Assembly: GCF_030272615.1 (NCBI RefSeq)
Contig: NC_081405.1
Location: 611,133,065 to 611,197,064, forward strand
Reading direction: 5' to 3'
Length of the DNA stretch: 64,000 nucleotides
Source: Cryptomeria japonica
Taxonomy: Eukaryota > Streptophyta > Pinopsida > Cupressales > Cupressaceae
The notes under the pieces are model-generated. The model saw nothing but the letters and a program-made list of their open reading frames with translations. It was not told where the DNA came from and made no database searches. Of this stretch, positions 21,438 through 34,380 are shown one piece after another (position 1 is the first letter of the stretch; each line of letters starts with the position of its first letter). Made by a program: the position numbers and the translations under genes.

Positions 21438-24400
21438 TTAGTTCACCTCCTGAAGGGGCAATACCCCTAATTCACCTCTCAAATGCACAAATGTTGTCTT
21501 TGGGAGAGGCTTGGTGAATATGTCTGCTAACTACTCCTTATTGGACACATGCTCCAGTGCAATCTCTTTATTCTGAACCTTTTCCCTCAAGAAATGATAC
21601 TTAAGCTCAAAATGCTTGGTTCTAGAATGTAAAACCAGATTCTTAGATATATTGATAGCACTTGTGTAATCACAAAATATACTTACTAGTTGAGATTTAG
21701 GAATTTTGAAGCCTTCCAGTACATGCTTCATCCAAATTGTCTAAGTGCAGTTCATGAAAGTTACAACATACTCCACTTCTGCTATAGACTGAGAGATACA
21801 ACTTTGCTTTTTAGTCATCCATGAGACTAGTCTACCACCGAGAAAGAATGCACCACTGGTTGTGCTCTTCCGGTCATCCACATTACCTGCCCAATCAGCA
21901 TTTGTGACACTTTCAGATTGAATTCATTGTTATATGGGTACCATAATCCATAGTCAATTGTTCCCTTCAAATACCTAAGAATCCACTTGACTGCAATCAA
22001 GTGGGATTCTCTTGGACTCTTCTGGAACCTTGTAGTAATGCCAACTACATGTGCAATATCTGGTCTGCTATGTACTACATAATGCAACTTACCAATCATT
22101 GATCAGTATTCCTTCTCATCAACTAGTGTGGAATCATCTTCTTTTGTCAATTTGCAACTGGTCACCATCGGTGTACCAACCGGTTTGCTATCTTCCATGC
22201 CAAAGGTCTTTAGTGCCTCTTTGACATATTTGGACTGAGTGATAAAGATTCCATCTTCCATCTGCTGGATCCGTAGTCCAATGAAGAACTTAATCTCCCC
22301 TATGAGTGACATCTCAAACTCTTTCTTCATCTCATCAGCGAACTCATGACTTATCTTGTCATCTCCTCCAAAGATAATGTCATCAACAAAAACTTCACAG
22401 ATCAGGATCTGATCTCCTTCAGACTTGAAGTAGATATTTCTATCTTCACTTGTTCTCTCAAATCCAATCTTCACAAGATGGGAATGTAGGCACTCATACC
22501 ATGCCCTAGGTGCTTGCTTTAGACCATATAATGTTTTATGTAGCTTGCACACCATATCACTGTCTTCAGATAGGGAAAACCCATCTGGTTGCTCTATATA
22601 TACCTCCTCTTCAAGTACACCATTTAGGAATGCAAATTTTACATCCATTTAATATTCTTTGAACCTTTTAAAAGATGCATATGCAAGAAGCATACAAACT
22701 CTTTCCAATCTGGCTATAGGAGCAAAGGTTTCTCCATAGTCTTCTCCTTCTTCTTGAGCATATCCTTTGCATACCAATCTGGCTCTATTCTTAATCACTG
22801 TGCCATCCTCATTCAACTTGTTTTTGAACACCCATTTGGTGCCAATGAAATTTTTATGCTCAGGTTTGGGTACCAAGTACCATGTACCATTTTTCTCTAT
22901 CTGGTCAAGTTCCTCTTCCATTGCCTTGATCCAGTCTTCAGCTTTATGAGCCTCTTTGAATGATTTAGGCTCAAATTCAGAGATCATACATGAGTTTTCT
23001 TTGATTTTTCTTCTTGTAAGGATTCTTGCATCCTTATCACCTATGATCTGCTTAGGATCATGATTCAACTTGACATACTAAGGAATGGTCTTAACTGGTT
23101 CTTGTTGCTTTTCTTCTTCATCCTCATCTTCATCAGTATCAGCATTCATCGGTTCAGGGACACTATTACTGGTACTTGGTTGGCTAACAACCAATTCCCA
23201 GAAGGTTGCAACCGGTTCATTTACAACTTGCTCACTGTCGGTTTCCTCAATTTTCTTAGAGGATTCATCAACTCTCGCATTGATACTTTCCATAATTCTC
23301 TGAGTCCTATTGTTGTAGCACTTGAAAGCTTTACTCTTGGTGGAATATCCTAGAAATATTCCCTCATCACATTTAGCTTCAAATTTTCCCTGATGTTCAC
23401 TCCTCTTGATGTAACATTTTCTACCAAATACCTTAAAGTAGCTAACCATAGGTGTCTTACATATCCAATACTCATAAGGAGTTTTGTCCTTACCTTTTTT
23501 GATGAGTACCTGGTTCATAGTGTAGATTGCAGTGCTCACCGCTTCTCTCCAAAAGGTGTGAGCTACCTTTCCTTGAATCAACATGGTTCTAGTTGCTTCA
23601 ACTATAGTCTAGTTATTCCTCTCTGCTAGGCCATTCTACTATGGAGTCCGGGGGGCAAACAACTATCTCTTGATGCCAAATTCTTCACAATACTTGTTGA
23701 ATTCACTAGAAGTGAATTCCCTTCCTCGATCAATTCTGAGACACTTGATCCTTTTACCACTTTCCTTCTCCACTAATGCTCTGTAAGCTTTAAATTTCCC
23801 AAAGGCTTCAGACTTTTCTTTCAAGAATGTGACCCACATCATTATTGAGCAATCATCAGTGAGGATCATGAAGTACCTATCACCCTGCACACTCCTAGTT
23901 TTCATAGGACCACACAAATCAGTATGTACAAGATCAAGCAAGTTGTCAGTAGTGAAAGATTTACCTTTAAAGGTTGAGGAACGTATTTTCCCCAATTGAC
24001 ACTCTCTACACAAGGTATTATCCGGTTTGTTTAGCACCAGCAACCCTCTAACTACCTTGATCTTACTAGCCTTTACAATGTTATCAAAGTTTACATGATA
24101 GAGTCTCCTATGCCACATCCAACTATCATCAAGCTTAGTCATAAGACAGGTAATTACATTTGCATTCAACTGAAATAGGTTACCTTTGGTCTACATTCTA
24201 GTGGCCACCAATTTACCATCTTTTCCTTTGATTCTGCAAACTCCATTCTTGAATTGTAGAGTGAGGCCACTATCATTTAGCTAGACAACACTTAGAAGGT
24301 TGTGTCTGAGACCATCAACCCAGTACACATTGTCAGCACTGCTCCTTCCATTCAGAGAGATAGACCCTTTGCCTTTGACCATGCATGGTGCATCAGTGCC

Positions 24401-25528
24401 AAAGTGAACCACACCACCATCATACTCTTCCAAGGATAGAAACTTGCCCCAGTCACCAGTCATATGGTGAGAATAGCCACTGTCAATGATCCACTCATTT
24501 GAATTATCAAACTGGGAGACAAGAGCCTTCTTGTCTGCCACATCTTCCTTTATAGCAACAAACACAATGTCTTCATTCTCTTCATCTTCTGATTCCTCAT
24601 CTGTGACACCTTCATCAACTGCCACAAAACAGTTTCTTTGGTTTCCTCCTTTGAATTTCTTGAACCTTTCTGGTTTATCCTTGTTGTTGCTATTAGGACA
24701 GTTCATAGCAATATGTCCTATCTGGTTACAGGAAAAACATTTCAAAGGTAGCTTACCTTTGTATTTACCAGTTCCTTTTGAAAATTTTCTGGCAAGAAGA
24801 CCTTCAAATTCCATCAGAAACTCTTCATCATTCATTTCTCTGCTCTGATTAGGTTCCCCACTAGTGCTAGCCTCTTTTCCTTTTTTGGATGGTATAGCAG
24901 AGGCTTTAAATGCTAATTTTGTCTTTTGAACACTGCCATCAAAACTATTCAGCTCATAGGCTGTCAACTTGGCTATGACGGAGTCCAAGGACACCTTAGA
25001 CTTGTCTATTGATCTCAGCTCCTGAATAGCAGTAACCCTTATTGCATAGACCAGCAACAGGGATCTCAGGACTTCACTTACCACAGTGGAATCTTCTATT
25101 TTGCTACCTACACTCTTGATTTCTCCAACAACCATTTTGATTCTTATTCCATACTGCTGAATGGTCTCTCCTTCAACCATCCGCATGTCTTCAAACTTCC
25201 CTCTCAGGCTTTCTTCCTTGGCCTATTTTACATGCTCATCACCACCATAGATATTTTCAAGAGCATCCCATACTTCTTTGGGATTTGCCTTGTCCTAAAC
25301 ATCAATAAACTCAATGTCAGATAGACTACTGATGAGGGCTTCCATGACTTGCCCATTTTCTTGTATCTCTCTCTTTTGGTCATTAGTGAGAGTACAGGTA
25401 GGAACAACATATACATTTTCAACATAACTACAATGTTGAACACCCATGCTTTTGATGAATATCTTCATCCTGTATTTCCATATACCAAAATTTTCCCTAT
25501 TAAACTTTGGACCTTCCCTCTTCATCAT
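21438..25528 (-). pseudogene. gag-pol: C2 gag-pol polyprotein, full domain set, interrupted
   Basis: This is a copia polyprotein that would make particles, copy element RNA and insert the DNA. In order from 25528: Gag start (KFNRENFGIWKYRMK), zinc knuckle CFSCNQIGHIAMNC near 24700, protease WIIDSGYSHHMTG with Asp-Ser-Gly near 24480, pre-integrase HRRLYHVNFDN, integrase (HTDLCGPM; LRIDRGREF; NGLAERNN), RT (KWVFKNKLNEDGT; LYGLKQAPRAWY; FVDDIIFGG with catalytic FVDD near 22390), then RNase H and the end motif LADIFTKPLPK near 21500. The start is the first Met after the PBS. Several stops are simple C-to-T changes, for example two adjacent TAG codons near 23640 where copia proteins have Gln-Gln. 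Frameshifts occur near 22100 and in RNase H. Confidence 0.92.
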
Positions 25529-25583
25529 TTGACTAGGATCTTTTCCTCAAGTGGTTAAGCTTAAAACACAGAGGACCTAGAGT

Positions 25584-25595
25584 GCTCTGATACCA
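25584..25595 (-). other. C2 primer-binding site (initiator tRNA-Met)
   Basis: The minus strand reads TGGTATCAGAGC, 2 bases inside the 5' LTR end at 25598. Confidence 0.93.
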
Positions 25596-25597
25596 AT

Positions 25598-27206
25598 TGA
25601 TAACTCAATGATTAACCACTAGTACCAAACTGGTACTGAGAGGGGGGGTGAATCAATACAAACACAAATACAGTCCAAAACCGGTTTGACAGCAAATACT
25701 CCAAACGACTGGCAAATAGGGATACCTACTCAACATAGACTGCAACCAGTAAAGCCAAGAGTGTCTAAAACAAGCATTGACTAGTTGAACAATTAGCTTT
25801 TCATTTAACTCAAAACAATACTACCATTTCACCCTCATGCATGAACAGGTAAAATATCATCTGTTTGTCACAAGAGTTAGTTTAGTATGCTTTATAGACA
25901 GGCATAAAACACAGAACCATCATATGCTCAATAGGTAATAACAAAGCATCACAAGATAAAATCATCACACATAACACACATATTTTTCATGTGGAAACCC
26001 AACTAGGAAAAACCACGGTGGGGATGAATACCCACAAGCTGCTTTTGAACTCTTTTGAAGTCCGCTCTGTTAGGAGCCTTGTTTGGTTAAAGACATTATA
26101 ATAGGTTCTGCTAGGAACCAATCCTGTTAGGGATCACATGGTTAAGGGATGGCTATAATACCCGGTTAAGGGTTAAACCTGGTTAGGGTTACCTTGTTAG
26201 AGGATTTCTAGAACTCAATAGCTAAAGGATCTCCTGAGCTCCATAGATTCTCAGAACTCATTAACCTCGAGTTACCCAGTTAAGGGATTTGAATCAAGCC
26301 TGTTAAGACCACCCTGTTAGGGGATTTTGCATCAAGCTAGTTAAGGCTACCCTATTAGGGGATTTCATAACTATTGAAGTTTGTTAGAGATCAATAGGAA
26401 TTACAATGATCTAATAAAATCACTCAATGCTAATGCAGATCCGTTTTGGCTCCTCTTCTCCTTCTGCACATTTACTTTGCAAGTATCTCTTTTGTCCTTT
26501 GGTCTAGCAAGAATCATGTATCTCTTCCCTTGGATACACACTCACAACTTTTTGCCAACAACCTTCGAAAGAAACTCAACATCATCCTTATAGGAAATAG
26601 ATAGGTCGATAGCAAAAAACCTAAACCCTAAACCTATTAGGTTAAGCAATTCAAGTGGTTCAATCCTGACCATTGAATCATATTGCATTAAATGCAACAA
26701 TCTTGAATCAATCTCAAGGCATTCTCCATCATCCATTTTCCATCGATTTCATGGCGGCTGATAACCCATCACGCGTTATCACCATTTGATAAACTTCGCA
26801 AATTCCCAAGGTAGATAGGAATAGTCTTCTTCATGCAAGATCATTCACGTGCATAGAGCTTATGTGGCAACACGATCTATTGTCCATTACACTACTAACT
26901 CACCACACAAAGATCACCGATTGAGTCACATAGGCTTGAGGTGCTCCAATCAAAAATCGTAAAGTGTGGACTACCTACCAACCAGTAGTAACACAATGCT
27001 TCCATGTGCCAGTTCTTGTAACTACATGCCGGTTCATCTTGAACAAATATGTCGATTCACTTTGGCATATAAGCCGGTTCATACATATGTCAGTTCTTCA
27101 CTCTTTTCACCTATCACATGTGCCGGTTCACACCATGTTTCATATTGACATCAATGACAACATACAATATCATTATGTCTTCATGTCGGTTCACATAATA
27201 CCAACA
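25598..27206 (-). repeat. C2 5' LTR
   Basis: The minus strand runs from TGTTGGTATTATG to ...TTGAGTTATCA. It aligns throughout with 19590-21194. Differences cluster at former CCGG sites (see findings). Confidence 0.92.
26623..26632. promoter_or_regulatory. Telo-box-like motif in C2 5' LTR
   Basis: AAACCCTAAA, equivalent to the motif at 20611 in the 3' LTR. Confidence 0.4.
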
Positions 27207-27211
27207 CACAT
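27207..27211. repeat. C2 target-site duplication, right copy
   Basis: CACAT, matching 19585-19589. Confidence 0.9.
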
Positions 27212-28991
27212 TCCTCTCTATCGGTTCTCACTTCCTTCATCTCTCTGCTACTCTCCACCGGTTCTATGCCTGCCTAACCTGTAGTGCTACCTTCACTCTT
27301 CTACTGGTATGAACATTACTGATTCTCCTCTGCTACCAGTTGAGCACTTCAACCTGGTTCTAACTCACTCTCACTCTCTTGTGAGATACTCGTTGAGCAC
27401 TTGGTTGTTTTTGTCTCACATGCAGAAGTAACACTTAGTCACTTTGCAACAACACTATCTTCTTCCATTCAGCAGCCACACACAATCTCTTAGGCTTAAA
27501 TATTTATCACCTAGACATCCCACCAAAAATAAATTCAAACTTGGCACCTTAGGGGTTTCTCCACTGATCACAAGGCACATTGAATCTAATCAAATTTGAT
27601 TGGATCACAACTTAGGGATGTCTATCTATACATATCCACCATTTTCGTGCCTTCTAGAACACACCTTCCTATTTCAGCAACCTACAATCAATTTGTTGAC
27701 ACACTTCTTGGTCAATCACCATTAATGGCATGATGGATAGCTTCAACTTATTTGATCTGCTTGATCAGTCTATCCTTGATCCTCTCTTCTACATTTTAAT
27801 CTCAAGTCGCGCACCTCTGCAGCTTCACCTTGAAATTAGTAATCACATTTATGTCAAACCAACCACAATAACCTCATCGTCACACTACATGGACCTATGC
27901 AAGATCGCCACTTCACCTCCTTGTGGCATCCATGTCGACCAACTACTAGCTTGGCTCTCCAATTCAGTCCAGATAGGATCACCGACCACTCTCATAACCA
28001 ATCACACACATACTAACCTTACTGACACAAATCACTTTGCCAGTTAGCCTTCCTTCCATCTCCTTTTCTATCTTGTCGGTGTAACCCTTATGTCAGTACT
28101 TTGCCTCTCTGTTGGTTTCTCACACTCTGTCGGTTACCTCACCATGTCTGCACTTGCTGAACTATTGGTGAAACACCTTGACCAGTCGCCAGACATGTCT
28201 ATTCATAGCATGCTCATTCCCACAAGGTGGGAAGACATCTGCATTTGCACCTTGTCCATACTACCGATGGACTTACATACTGGTAACCACTCTTGATGAC
28301 ACTTTGTTATCATCCATCACTAGACACCATCTTTAGCCCAACCATTCATGTGACTACATCTGATCAACCTTGTCGTCTCCCTGATCAGTTCAAACTACTT
28401 CATAATTGGTTTCTAAAGATGACAAACACATCACACTCCTTTTGTACATGCATCTCAACATGCCTTCTTTGTCGGTCTGGTGCATAACCCTAATCTCATG
28501 CACTTAAGGCATTCCCTCAAATCACCGATAGATCTGGTGTGAACCTTCAAACACCTGCCTTTGCCTCATCAAAGGAATATGATGCACACAATGCATAATA
28601 TGGGATAAGCTCCACTTACTAGTTGACATGCTTTCCTTACTGGTGATACATTGTACTAGGATTGATCACCTTACCATCTCATCCACACAACTCATGCACT
28701 AATTTTTGTATTAGTAACACTAGTGGTCATCCATCTAATGACATTCTCTTCCTTACCTTACTAATGTCCTACAATAGATAGTGATATCTAAGATATCCCA
28801 TTCTATACATCTTCATGATAGTGTTGCACATACATCTTCTCTACTGGTAGTCATCTCATACCGGTCCATCTTCTATTCCAGTTGTCATCAAACTCTAATG
28901 CCAACAACCTCTTGTTCACTATTTGAATCAATGTCAATGATACCAGTAATATCCTATACCAGTTGACATTAATGACAACACAATGCCAACA
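27212..28991 (-). repeat. C1 3' LTR, main piece
   Basis: It aligns with 32566-34375 of the 5' LTR and ends TGCCAACA next to the polypurine tract. Continuity with 19017-19589 across C2 is shown by the restored sequence at the junction. Confidence 0.88.
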
Positions 28992-29005
28992 ATCTCCCCC
29001 TTTGG
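28992..29005 (-). other. C1 polypurine tract
   Basis: The minus strand reads CCAAAGGGGGAGAT next to the LTR start TGTTGG. It is identical to that of C2. Confidence 0.88.
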
Positions 29006-29830
29006 CATTGATGTCAACACATGTCGTATCTAGTATACTATAGTAACTTTCTCCCCCTTTGACAACAATGGCAAAGGGAACTGTCAGGGTAACATTCCTC
29101 CTTGTATGTATTGAGCACTGACAAGAATCTTCCTCCCCTTATTACTGGGTTTATCTCCCTCTTTGAAGATTATGCACAACATCATCTCAATCACCAACAC
29201 TTGAGATGGAAAGTTGAGGTATCAAACAACCCTTAACAACAAGCATGGGTCTCTCTCCTTCTTTGAGCATCTGCTTGATCTCCATTTGTGTTCAGTATAT
29301 CTGATATCAATCTAAGGATATGGCTCTAAACTCCCCCTGAACCATAAATATTTCATCTTCTTTTCTCATCTACCAAATTTCAATACGGTACCCACCTCAA
29401 TACCTCTAACATCCACCATCATGACCACAATGGCTTTTGCAGGTCACATATCCAACTGGTTGACTCATAAAGATGCTTCTACAAGAGATCAGCTACCGGG
29501 CCACCATATGTCATTCAGGTCCTTTCTCACAACACCAAAGACATAACCACATCCACTCAAGCAATCAAATTTGCATCAATGATCCCTCAACTTATTGACA
29601 TACATAACTTACAACACTGACCAACATCTATGTCGGTGACATGTTGCATGTATCGGTCTTTTGTCACTGTCAGGACACTTTCCTCATTACCTATATTTCC
29701 CAGTTCTAATTTCCTCTGCTACTATTTATTTCACATGTAGTAGTAAACCATCTTCCATGTGTGGTTAGGGTAACTACACATATTGCAATTGTATTTTCTT
29801 CCTCTTATCAGCAGCAACATGTTCATCTCC
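29006..29830 (-). other. C1 internal region without pol
   Basis: About 0.8 kb lies between the gag-like coding and the polypurine tract. No protease, integrase, RT or RNase H motif is seen on either strand. This absence is the basis for calling C1 non-autonomous. Confidence 0.6.
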
Positions 29831-31986
29831 TTATCCATACTCAACTAAGGGGTGAATGATTTGGTCATTATTTAACTCCCCCTGGGTCTTGCATCTCCTT
29901 CAAGCCATAGGAGACATCACCTGTCCATTAAATTCATAATCTCAGTCCTTTCTCTTCTCTTTCAGCTTCTTCCTCCATGTTTACTTCATTTCTTTCCTTT
30001 CCACATATGTAGTCTTGGTAGCATGATTGACCTTCTTCTCATAATTGGTTCTTTCTCTATAGATGATGCTATAGTGACCTGCAACATCCATGTTAATCTC
30101 ATGATTGGGGAACCTTCTAACATACCAATTTGGTCTTTCTTTTCTGAACATGCCATTTTGGCTGGTTACCAGTTTCCTTGAATTCCTTGAATATGCAGAA
30201 ATATTTCCCCTCTTGTTCCAAGCTAGTCTATGCTACTCATGTCTCCTGTAGCTGCTCTCATGGTGAAAAAACTTGATCCTCCAGTTTCCATGGGAGTGCA
30301 TATACTTCTTCCTGCATTCATAACTTCTATGTCCTAAACCATTGCAATTATAGCACACAATGTTTAAATTTTTAGGAGCAGTGCATGGGTTCATGTTATC
30401 ATAGCAGGGAAGGGGAAAATGCATGTATCTACTCTATGAGACATTTAGCTTACATGCATTAACTTATGGCCTTTTGATTTGTTATATCTAGGAAGAACAC
30501 TCTATCTATTCCTAGTCCTCATTTCACATTCTTCTTTCCTATGGCCATAACCTTTACATGCAAAATAATATCCTCAGAAGGGAGGCTTATTACTTACAAA
30601 TTTATTCTGCCAAACATGAGATGATCTTACCAATTTGGCCTCTCCATTTCTCCTTCTCTAGGGATGGACTCTAAGTTATCCATGCTTTGCATGTTTTCCA
30701 TCTGATCTCCACTTCTACCATGCTTGGTTTTTGCCAGTAGGAAGACTTCTCCTTTGCAGTCTTCTCATGTTCTTACTTCTAATGAAGTTGTCTTCTCTTA
30801 TTTTTCCTTTTCCTTTCATATCAACATTGTTCCTCAATACAGCACCATTCTTCATTCTCAGCTTCATGTCCTCACTAGCTATAGTCAGATCTAGCCTTTT
30901 CTTTGGAGCATTTATGACTCTGAGGGTCTGGCTTTTTCCATTTTCATTTGAGGAGACAAATTGAATATCATTGTGGATGGTCTCCTTACTTGTAGAGCAT
31001 TCACTGGCAGAATATCCTAATCCTCCTGTATCCTTTGTGTGTTTTTGTTTACTTAACATTTTGTCCAAGGCATCAGTACTGCCATCATACCGAATCCTTG
31101 CCTTGAGCTCATTTTGACTTTTCTCAAGGTCTTTCTTGATTCTCTCCACTTCCTCTTTCAGATTTTGACATTCCTTGTCCTTTGTTTCCACTTGTAGCTG
31201 AAGATCCTCAAATCTTCTTTCCTTAGCATCAAAAATTGATTTCGACTCACCAGTCAATCCTTTTGCCTCTTCAAGTTGGTATGTCAATATGCATATATTG
31301 TTATTTGATTCTTCAAGGCATACTCTCAAATGACTACATTCATTATGAACTGAATCTTTATAATTTTTAAAATCCTTTCTAACACTTTGCAACTCATTTA
31401 GTGCACTTCCTAGTTCACTTTCAAAATCTACTTCATCTTCATCTTCATCATCACTCCCAAACACATTTTGCTAGTGGGATTTGTCTGCCTTATCACACTC
31501 TGATGTGTGCACATCACTTTCTGTCTCTTGTGCCATGAAGAGTTGGGTTTCCTCTTCATCAAGACTGTAACAACTGACCGATCTGCTATCAACACTTCCA
31601 CATGTGTCTACATTGTTGTCCTTCATGCTACCACAATCTGATTCAGCAGTGCATGGCTCATTTCCATAAATATTCTTCAGTCTAACCCATAGACTCTTAG
31701 TTGTTTTGCATTTGTCCACCTATGAGGAGACATCACCAGTGAGCCCACTAAATATAGCCTTCATGGCTTCTTCATTAAAAATGCATCTTCTTTCTTCTTC
31801 AATGTCGATGGGGGGACATACATTCCTAGGAAGACCATTGAAAACTGACATCCAAACATCATAACCTAGGGAGGATAGGAAGACCTCCATTCTACAACTC
31901 CAAATAAAATAGATTGATCCATCAAACACTGGAGCAGGAATTGACACTAAACAAACCATTGTGTCTATAATCCAGAATCTACCCAA
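29830..31986 (-). pseudogene. gag: C1 gag-like protein with coiled coil and two zinc knuckles
   Basis: This is a probable copia Gag, the RNA-packaging particle protein. It starts at 31986, close behind the PBS, with a Trp-rich N-terminus (APVFDGSIYFIWSCRMEVF). An acidic segment follows, then a long coiled coil (about 30990-31460, Glu/Lys heptads). There is one knuckle near 30555 with its first Cys lost (FACKGYGHRKEEC) and one intact knuckle CYNCNGLGHRSYEC near 30330. A basic tail reaches about 29830. Several single stops interrupt an otherwise continuous reading. Size and layout resemble the large Gags of some copia lineages. No pol follows, so mobilisation would have needed proteins from another copia. 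Confidence 0.75.
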
Positions 31987-32018
31987 GCTAGAGAAAGCTC
32001 ATCTGACTGGGAACCTAT

Positions 32019-32030
32019 GCTCTAATACCA
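32019..32030 (-). other. C1 primer-binding site (initiator tRNA-Met)
   Basis: The minus strand reads TGGTATTAGAGC, one change from the usual copia site, 2 bases from the LTR end. Confidence 0.9.
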
Positions 32031-32032
32031 AT

Positions 32033-34375
32033 TGTTAGACACAATGCACCACTGAGAGGAGGGTGAATTAGTGGTCCTCAATCTTTCTCTCTTTATCTAT
32101 CCTAGGTGTGTATACTGGTTATGGGATCTAACACAATGGAGACATACCAGTTAGTGAGGAGACAAACTCAAAAAAATCACACACAAGGAGACATCTCATA
32201 ACACTAGTATATACGAGGAAGACCCAAGATGGGAAAAACCTCAGTGACCAATATTGTTGGAATCTACTGCTCCAATCTAGCCTCAAAATCAAAATATTGT
32301 TACAAAGTTTAGGGCACCAACCCTTGACTTTATGGGCTACAACCCAGTGTTCACAATGAAAACATCAAATACAAATGTAGTAATTTAGTTACAAGTGAAT
32401 CTTGTAACAACTCAATACAAACTTCCCTACCGGTAAGGTATCTCCTCAACCTTACCAGTTCTCTTCTCACTCTGACTGAATCTTCACCAACTTAGTCAAT
32501 ATCTTTTTGGATCTTCTCTCTTACTCACTGCTCTCTCTGCTCACTATTGCTGCTTACTGGTTCACATTCCTCTCTGTTGGTTCTCACTTCCTTCATCTCT
32601 CAGCTACTCTCCACTAGTATTATACTTAGCTGGTTCTATGCCTGCCTAACCTGCAGTGCTACCTTCACTCTTCTACTAGTAAGAACATTATCGGTTCTCC
32701 TCTGCTACCGGTTGAGCACTTCAACTTGGTTCTCACTCACTCTCACTCTCTTCTGAGATACTCATTGAGCACTTGGTTATTTTGCTCTCACATGCAGAAG
32801 TAAAACTTAGTCACTTTGCAGCAACACTATCTTCTTCCATTCACCAGCTACACACAATCTCTTAGGCTTGCATATTTATCACCTAGACATCCCACCAAAA
32901 ATAAATTCAAACCTGGTACCTTAGGGTTTTCTCCACTGATCATGAGGCACATTGTATCCAATCAAATCTGATTTGATCACAACTTAGGGATGTCTATCTA
33001 TACATATCCACCATTTTCATGCCTTCCAAAACACGCCTTCCTATTTCAGCAACTTGCAATTAATCTTTCAACATGCATGTTGATCAATCACCATTAATGG
33101 CATGAAGGATAGTTTCAACTACTTTGATCTTCTCAATCAGTCTATCCTCAATCCTCTCTTATCCATTTTAATCTCGAGTCACCCACCTCTGCAACTTCAC
33201 CTCAAACTTAGCAATAACATTTATGTCAGACAAACCTCAACAACCTCATCATCACACTACACAGACCTATGCAAGATCACCACTTCACCTCCTTGTGGCA
33301 TCCATGTTGACCAATTGCTAGTTTGGCTCTCCAAGTCAGTCCTAATAGGATCACCGACCACTCTCATAACCAGTCACACACATACTGACCTTACCAGCAC
33401 AAATCACTTTGCGGGTTCACCTTCCTACCATCTCCTTTTCTATCCTGCCAGTGTAACCCTTATGTCATTACTTCACCTCTCTATCAGTTTCTCACACTCT
33501 GTTGGTTACCTCACCATGTCTACACTTGTTGAACTACCGGTGGAACCCCTTGACCAATCTCCAGACATGTCTATCCAAAGAATGCTCATTCCCACAAGGT
33601 GGAAAGACATCTGCATCTGTACCTTGTCCATACTATTAGTGGACTTACATACTAGTAACCACTCTTGATGAAACTCTATTATCATCCTTAACCAGTCTCT
33701 ATCTTTCGTCCAACCATTCTTGTGACTACATCTGATCAGCCTTGTCCTCTCTGTGATCAATTGAGACTACTTCACAACTAGTTTGTCAAGATGACAAACA
33801 CATCACACTTCTTCTATACCAGCATCTCAACATACCTTCTCTATGAGTCTGGTGCATAACCCTGATCTCATGACTTTAAGGCATTCCCTCAAATCATTTG
33901 TAGATCAAGTGTGAGCCCTCAAACACCTTCCTTTGCTTCATCTACCTTATCTCAGAGGACTATGATGCACACAATACATAATATGGGATAAGCTCCACTT
34001 ACTAGTTGACATCCTTTCCTTACTGGTGATACAGTGTACCTGGATTGATCACCTTACCATCTCATCCATACAAGTCAGACACTAACTTGTGTACTGGTAA
34101 CACCAGTGGTCATCCAGCTGATGGAATTCTCTTCCTTACCTTACTGGTGTCTTGCAACACATAGTGATATCCAAGATATCTCATTCTATACGTCTTCATG
34201 ACAGTGTTGCACATACATCTCCTCTACCAATAGTCATCCCATACCTGTCCATCTTCTATTCTAGTTGTCATCAAACTCTAATGGCAACAACGTCTTGTTC
34301 AATATTGGACATCAATGTCGATGATACCAGTAACATCCTATACCAGTTGACATCAATGACAACACAATGCCAACA
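32033..34375 (-). repeat. C1 5' LTR, 2.34 kb
   Basis: Minus-strand termini are TGTTGGCATTGTG and ...GTGTCTAACA. It carries many CCGGTT-like boxes, most decayed to CCAGTT, CTGGTT or TTGGTT. It matches the split 3' LTR and the partial LTR of C4. A 188-codon antisense frame at 33102-33668 is not credited (see rejected items). Confidence 0.9.
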
Positions 34376-34380
34376 AAAGG
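34376..34380. repeat. C1 target-site duplication, right copy
   Basis: AAAGG, matching 19012-19016. Confidence 0.85.

Larger units (their letters stand above)
19590..27206 (-). mobile_element. C2: complete Ty1/copia retrotransposon, nested in C1
   Basis: It is 7,617 bases with LTRs of 1,605 and 1,609 bases, both with terminal TG/CA on the minus strand. It has PBS TGGTATCAGAGC, a polypurine tract next to the 3' LTR and a full gag-pol order PR-INT-RT-RNase H. Target duplication CACAT fits insertion into the 3' LTR of C1. LTRs look about 94% identical in a ~190-base sample. The polyprotein has many stops, so the element is inactive. Confidence 0.93.
19017..34375 (-). mobile_element. C1: Ty1/copia-type element with gag but no pol (non-autonomous)
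   Basis: It is complete at both ends: five-base target duplication AAAGG, LTRs of about 2.35 kb, PBS at 32019-32030, gag-like coding and a polypurine tract at 28992-29005. No protease, integrase or RT is found in its ~3 kb internal region. Its 3' LTR is interrupted by copia C2 (19590-27206). Short by-eye comparison of the LTRs gives about 84% identity, the oldest of the datable elements here. C4 at the window end is the same family. Confidence 0.85.

Noticed and set aside
22754-24848. Plus-strand frames across the C2 pol region (60-120 codons)
   Set aside because: They are antisense shadows of the minus-strand polyprotein, with no features of their own.
33102-33668. 188-codon open frame antisense in the C1 5' LTR, with a related frame at 27730-28296
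   Set aside because: The resemblance follows from the LTRs being copies of each other. The matching part of C4 has no such frame, the composition is Ser/Thr/His-rich low complexity, and no domain is visible.
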